Source: Vitis vinifera
Lineage: Eukaryota; Streptophyta; Magnoliopsida; Vitales; Vitaceae
Reading direction: 5' to 3'
DNA length: 64,000 bases
Assembly (NCBI RefSeq): GCF_030704535.1
Contig: NC_081818.1
Coordinates: forward strand, 6,086,501-6,150,500
Part shown: positions 63,941 through 64,000 of the stretch, piece after piece
Numbering within the stretch: position 1 is the first letter of the stretch
Layout of the letters: each line of letters opens with the position of its first letter
The notes under the pieces: generated by a model
Seen by the model: only the letters and a program-made list of their open reading frames with translations
Told to the model about the DNA's origin: nothing
The model's database searches: none
Translations under genes and position numbers: made by a program

Positions 63941-64000
63941 CTGATACAAACAATTATTTATGGTGTAAGATGAGCACATATGTAAGTGATGTTACTTTAT

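Overview
The window is plant nuclear DNA from a woody eudicot. Gene content, AT-rich introns with GT..AG borders, plant L1-type LINEs and many small MITEs fit grapevine (Vitis) best, but the species is inferred from general likeness and not proven here. It is eukaryotic, so operons and ribosome binding sites do not apply. Exon borders below were set by hand from reading frame, splice signals and recalled family sequences.

Layout: (1) 1-956, last three exons of a cytosolic cysteine synthase / O-acetylserine(thiol)lyase-like gene (copy 1), + strand. (2) 5.2-9.8 kb, complete nine-exon MAK16 gene (60S ribosome assembly factor), + strand, with a telo-box upstream. (3) 10.36-11.45 kb, a cysteine synthase copy (copy 2) broken inside exon 4 and fused to sequence that lies downstream of copy 1. 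(4) 14.6-30.7 kb, a large duplicated block. It carries an intact ten-exon cysteine synthase (copy 3) whose intron 7 holds a 6.6-kb antisense LINE, followed by the 3' end of a MON2 gene (decayed) and a short WEB-family coiled-coil fragment. (5) 32.35-38.66 kb, a second, related LINE with an 18-bp target-site duplication. (6) 38.9-46 kb, a local duplication and remnants of another LINE family. (7) 46.35-47.58 kb, a single-exon kelch-like gene, - strand. (8) 48.07-57.64 kb, the sister of the block at 14.6-30.7 kb, with an intact cysteine synthase (copy 4), no LINE, and the real 3' end of MON2. (9) 55.6-64 kb, the C-terminal eight exons of MON2 on the - strand, running off the right edge.

The main story is local gene amplification. 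Copies 3 and 4 encode 323-residue proteins that differ at four positions, and their sequence details resemble the CYSD/DES1 branch of plant cysteine synthase-like enzymes. The MON2 3' end is tail-to-tail with copy 4 and was carried along in the duplication, so the locus around 48-58 kb is the likely source and the 14.6-30.7 kb block the derived one. The LINE in copy 3 is absent from the matching site in copy 4, so it arrived after the duplication. I found no CRISPR array, no rRNA or tRNA gene, and no clearly new biological system. The most informative items are the duplication junctions, the chimeric gene fragments and the dated LINE insertion.
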